From: Gemmatimonadota bacterium
GTDB lineage: Bacteria; Gemmatimonadota; Gemmatimonadetes; Gemmatimonadales; GWC2-71-9
Direction of reading: 5' to 3'
Assembly (NCBI GenBank): GCA_016874005.1
Contig: VGVQ01000015.1
Span: 36,666 to 100,665, forward strand
Length of the DNA: 64,000 nucleotides
The notes under the pieces: model-generated
The model's input: only the letters and a program-made list of their open reading frames with translations
What the model was told of the DNA's origin: nothing
Database searches by the model: none
Translations under genes and position numbers: made by a program
Shown: piece by piece, positions 61,485 through 64,000 of the stretch
Layout of the letters: each line of letters begins with the position of its first letter
How positions within the stretch are numbered: the first letter of the stretch is position 1

Positions 61485-61531
61485 TGCCCCTCCTGGGCTC
61501 GAACCAGGACTCTTCTGATCCAGAGTCAGAG
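61485..61531 (-). tRNA. tRNA-Gln(CTG) 3' fragment, likely attL of an integrated element
   Basis: On the minus strand: an anticodon stem TCTGA/TCAGA with the loop CTCTGGA (anticodon CTG), a 5-nt variable loop, a T-arm with stem CCTGG/CCAGG and loop TTCGAGC, and acceptor strand AGGGGCA at the 3' end; no encoded CCA. The D-arm and 5' acceptor strand are absent: the sequence to the right (61532 onward) does not fold as a D-arm and has no TGCCCCT partner. So it is a partial gene, as left by an element that inserted at the tRNA and carried a copy of its 3' end. The complete tRNA would be at the element's far end. Confidence 0.65.
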
Positions 61532-61705
61532 TATCCGCCGATCATGCCGATGCACCGGGAAGCGATTTGTCCACGCTTCGACGGCGCAACACGTTACCAG
61601 TATGGCTATTAGGGGGTCTTGACGGTTCGTGATCGTTTACCGACATTCAGGTGGACGTGGGTTCCCCAGAGGGTTCCCTGGCACTCTTCCTCGGGAGAGA
61701 GGATC

Positions 61706-63004
61706 ATGCCGATGCAGCACCTCACTGAGACCTTTGTCCATCGCACCACAGCTCCCGCCCTGGGCGAGACGTGGTGGTGGGACACCAAAGTCAAAGGCTT
61801 CGGCCTGAGGATTCGCCCGCACGGGCGAAGGACCTTCTTCCTCAAGTACCGCGCACAGGGGGACCGGGCGACCAAGAAGGTGGTGATCGGCGAGTACCAG
61901 CCGGGCAACGCCGCAGAGGCGCGGGCTAAAGCGAAGCGCCTCTCGGGCCAGGTCGCTATGGGTTCCGATCCCGGCGCCGAGGTGCGAACGGCAGCCCGGC
62001 AACGTCGGAGGGAACAAGAAGCTGAGACGTTGGGCGAACTGTTCCCAGCCTACCTCGATTGGTTGGGGGCCCGTCGGAAGCCTCGAACCGTGCAGGAGTA
62101 CCAGTGGCTGTTCACGAAACGCATCGCCCCCGTCCTCGCAAGACGGAAGGTGCGCGACCTTGCCAAGGTTGACGTACAACGGCTGCACCGAGAGCTGAGG
62201 TCCACGCCCGTGGCCGCCAACCGCGTCCTGGCGGTCCTCTCCGCCCTGTTTGCTTGGGCAATCAATGCCGCATATCGAGACCATCCGAACCCCGCCCAGG
62301 GCATTGAAAAGTACCCTGAGAAAGCGAAGGGGCTGCGACTCGCCCCCGACCAGTTCAAGCAGCTCTGGGGAGTGATCGACCAAGTCCGCACAGAGGGCGG
62401 GAACAGCGACGCCCTCGACCTCCTACAGTTCCTCGCCGTCACGGGGTTCCGCAGCGCCGAGGCGTACCATCTCCGGTGGCGGGAGGTTGACCCGACCCTC
62501 GGCTGGGCGCTGCTCGCCGAAACCAAAACGGGGGAGAGCGGGAGAGCGCTAAACGCCCTCGCCCGTGCGATTCTCGCTCGCCGCACCAGGGGGCACCCCG
62601 ACGAGCGGGTCTTCTCCGGGCCGGATGGACAGTCGCTCAAGGAACCCCTCAAGCGGCTCTGGGTGGACGAACCCCGGTCCAGCGTGTTGCGCCGAGGCCG
62701 TGTGCAGGGCGCCATGGCGAGGCCACCCCGCGTCGGTATTCGTACCCGAGCCGGCCTCCCGAGGGGTTTCCGACTTCACGACTTCCGGCACAACTACGTT
62801 ACCGCGGGGGCGGGCGCCGGGGTCTCCCTCGCTGTTCTCCAGGCGGTCGCGGGACACAAGGACCCGAAGACGACCGCCCGCTACATCCAGCTCGGTGGGT
62901 CGGACCCCGTGCGCGATGCCGCTGAGCAGATCGGGACTGAGTTCGAGCGGGCGCTCGGGAAGGCTGCTGAGGTGCCTGTGATTCCACTCCGTCGACGAGG
63001 ATAG
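61706..63004 (+). CDS. int: tyrosine-type site-specific integrase
   Basis: 432 residues from the ATG at 61706, with GGGAGAGAGG just upstream; ATG at 61712 is possible. Phage-type integrase: N-terminal Arm-DNA domain (DUF4102-like, about 15-85), SAM-like core-binding domain (about 95-190), catalytic domain with R249 (T-G-F-R-S-A-E), H358 and R361 (L-H-D-F-R-H), H384 (A-G-H-K-D) and nucleophile Y393 (Y-I-Q-L-G). The P4/CP4-like layout fits tRNA-targeting integrases. It lies 175 bp from the tRNA-Gln remnant and points into the element. Confidence 0.9.
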   Translation: MPMQHLTETFVHRTTAPALGETWWWDTKVKGFGLRIRPHGRRTFFLKYRAQGDRATKKVVIGEYQPGNAAEARAKAKRLSGQVAMGSDPGAEVRTAARQRRREQEAETLGELFPAYLDWLGARRKPRTVQEYQWLFTKRIAPVLARRKVRDLAKVDVQRLHRELRSTPVAANRVLAVLSALFAWAINAAYRDHPNPAQGIEKYPEKAKGLRLAPDQFKQLWGVIDQVRTEGGNSDALDLLQFLAVTGFRSAEAYHLRWREVDPTLGWALLAETKTGESGRALNALARAILARRTRGHPDERVFSGPDGQSLKEPLKRLWVDEPRSSVLRRGRVQGAMARPPRVGIRTRAGLPRGFRLHDFRHNYVTAGAGAGVSLAVLQAVAGHKDPKTTARYIQLGGSDPVRDAAEQIGTEFERALGKAAEVPVIPLRRRG

Positions 63005-63012
63005 TTGCTGCC

Positions 63013-63282
63013 ATGGCCAAACGCCGTTACAAGAAAGTGCGCCAGGATGGGAGGCGATACGACGGTGCCACCGCCCCTCCGCTCGGCTGTTGCACCTATT
63101 GCTGGCACGAGAGTGGGGCCGAGGTACGGAGCCCGCTCTACGCCATCCCCCCGCTCGGAATGGTGCTGCACCTCTGTTTCGGGCATTGGGTCTGGCTAAA
63201 GCGATCTTGGGGGCACGACCTCCAGGCGGTGGATATGACCGGGGTGTCCGGCTTCCCCCCCTTCCTTCCCGGTGGGGGGTGA
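63013..63282 (+). CDS. small hypothetical protein, Cys/His-rich
   Basis: 89 residues, 8 bp after the integrase. Basic N-terminus (M-A-K-R-R-Y-K-K) and a C-C-T-Y-C-W-H cluster with a later C-F-G-H and more His; these residues could bind a metal. No homologue recognised. It probably belongs to the integrated element. Short, so confidence is limited, although the frame and spacing are gene-like. Confidence 0.5.
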   Translation: MAKRRYKKVRQDGRRYDGATAPPLGCCTYCWHESGAEVRSPLYAIPPLGMVLHLCFGHWVWLKRSWGHDLQAVDMTGVSGFPPFLPGGG

Positions 63283-63285
63283 CCC

Positions 63286-63639
63286 ATGGTCCTCGCGCGT
63301 TGGCTAACGTCGTCCCGTCTCGCCGTGGCCGCTGGCCTCGCAGTCGCAGGGGCCGTGCTGTCTTACTCCGAGTGGACCGCGATCGTGGAGAGCTGGGAGC
63401 TGGGCCGAGCGCGTGAAATGTCGGTGTTCGACAAAGCGGTTTCTCGTGGTTGGTCGAACCGCACCGCTGAGGCTCGGGTCACAGTCCAGGTCTTTACTGG
63501 CGAACTGGTCCAGGCGAAAACTCAGCGACGGCGAGCCGTCATTCTGCTGGGCTCGGTGGCAGTAGGACTTGCGTGGGCTGCCTACCGTCGGCAAACGAAG
63601 CCGCTTGCTTCGGTCGCCCCGCGAGGTACCAACAGGTGA
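63286..63639 (+). CDS. small membrane protein of the integrated element
   Basis: 117 residues, 3 bp after the previous gene. Two predicted membrane segments (about residues 11-30 and 83-100) with a polar, partly coiled region between them (residues 40-80). The stop overlaps the next start as GTGA. No family assigned; the tight packing suggests an operon with the neighbours. Confidence 0.5.
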   Translation: MVLARWLTSSRLAVAAGLAVAGAVLSYSEWTAIVESWELGRAREMSVFDKAVSRGWSNRTAEARVTVQVFTGELVQAKTQRRRAVILLGSVAVGLAWAAYRRQTKPLASVAPRGTNR

Positions 63640-64000
63640 CGGCCCCCCTCCCCACCAAGGCAAGCTGGACGGTCCGTCACTGGTACCCGCTTACGGCGAT
63701 CCTGCTAGCGTTTGCCGTTCGCAGTCAGGGTGAGACCTGGTTCGTCTCGGGCGGCCTCGGACTCATTGTCCCGGTGGTCGCCGGGGTAGGGTACACGGCC
63801 GTCTACGTGTTTGTGCGATGGCTCGGCTTTCCCCTTCCGGGACCTAATTTCGCCGGCGACCCGGCGATTGAGGCTGAGGGGCTAGCGCACCTCGTCGTAG
63901 GGGTGCTGCTCTTCTGTGGCTGCTGGTTGTGGTTGCGATCCCGCGCCCATGACACCGTCCAAGCCATCGCCTCCTGCGTGGAGAGCTACGACCCCGGCGA
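63636..64000 (+). CDS. membrane protein, partial at the window edge
   Basis: Open from the GTG at 63636 (GTGA overlap with the previous stop) to the end, 121 codons so far. Predicted membrane helices near residues 17-28, 35-60 and 84-100, with a basic/aromatic start (W-T-V-R-H-W-Y-P). The frame holds through the edge, so the real end is outside. No family recognised. It extends the small membrane-protein operon begun at 63013. Confidence 0.55.
   Translation, partial: MTAPLPTKASWTVRHWYPLTAILLAFAVRSQGETWFVSGGLGLIVPVVAGVGYTAVYVFVRWLGFPLPGPNFAGDPAIEAEGLAHLVVGVLLFCGCWLWLRSRAHDTVQAIASCVESYDPG

Noticed and set aside
61532..61580. Attempt to extend the tRNA-Gln into a complete gene.
   Set aside because: No D-arm with a proper loop and no 5' partner to the AGGGGCA acceptor strand; only the 3' part is tRNA.
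1..64000. CRISPR array, rRNA operon, insertion sequence or prophage structural genes.
   Set aside because: No repeat-spacer pattern, rRNA, transposase or phage structural protein was seen; only the tyrosine integrase suggests a mobile element.

Overview
The window is about two-thirds G+C or more, gene-dense and almost free of long gaps. The gene content (secreted BNR/Asp-box propellers, many secreted amidohydrolases, GldG and DUF4340 membrane proteins, tannase-like esterase, DUF885 peptidases, an ECF sigma / zf-HC2 / TPR-CHAT module, MetX-like secreted hydrolase, Pseudomonas-type LigD with Ku) suggests a free-living Gemmatimonadota or a close relative. This is inference from gene content; no rRNA gene is present to confirm it. 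Everything to about 61.4 kb looks like chromosome. The last 2.5 kb look like the left end of an integrated element.

Layout. 1-2.5 kb: end of a GldG-like gene, DUF4340 protein, CPBP protease. 2.5-16 kb: gamma-glutamyltransferase, S9 peptidase, MBL hydrolase, aminotransferase, SthA transhydrogenase, tannase-like esterase, ExoIII, large secreted BNR propeller. 16-20 kb: UbiB/ABC1 kinase, then an ABC exporter operon. 19.7-26 kb: NHEJ island (ligD, VapBC-like toxin-antitoxin, rho, ku, DUF72). 26-32.4 kb: minus-strand block of VOC protein with a histone-H1-like tail, UvrD-type helicase with an embedded DEDDh exonuclease, alpha/beta hydrolase, amidohydrolase. 32.5-38.7 kb: two related lipoproteins and a sigma factor / anti-sigma / TPR-CHAT lipoprotein operon. 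38.9-44.8 kb: amidohydrolase, M20 peptidase, MetX-like hydrolase, Uma2 nuclease, small secreted protein, acyl-CoA carboxylase subunit. 44.9-61.1 kb: peptide and D-amino-acid catabolism (two DUF885 proteins, a Dpp-type ABC importer, D-amino-acid transaminase, N-acyl-D-amino-acid deacylase, two amidohydrolases, class III aminotransferase, CaiB CoA-transferase, quinone oxidoreductase). 61.5-64 kb: tRNA-Gln 3' remnant (attL), tyrosine integrase, small membrane-protein genes.

How the genes work together. Many neighbours share 4-nt ATGA or GTGA start/stop overlaps, so translational coupling is common (ABC exporter, ku-DUF72, amidohydrolase-hydrolase, anti-sigma-CHAT, Dpp operon, amidohydrolase-transaminase, deacylase-CoA transferase). 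Promoters that can be read often have a TAnnTT-like -10 close to the start codon, sometimes implying leaderless mRNA. A heptamer, GCCTAAC/GTTAGGC, recurs 21 times regardless of reading frame.

Four genes (ligD, a lipoprotein gene, the TPR-CHAT gene and an amidohydrolase) carry single-base frameshifts in this sequence. Three are at G/C homopolymers, and all three would be restored if the tract were exactly 7 long. They may be assembly errors or slippery loci. No CRISPR array, insertion sequence, rRNA operon or complete tRNA was found.
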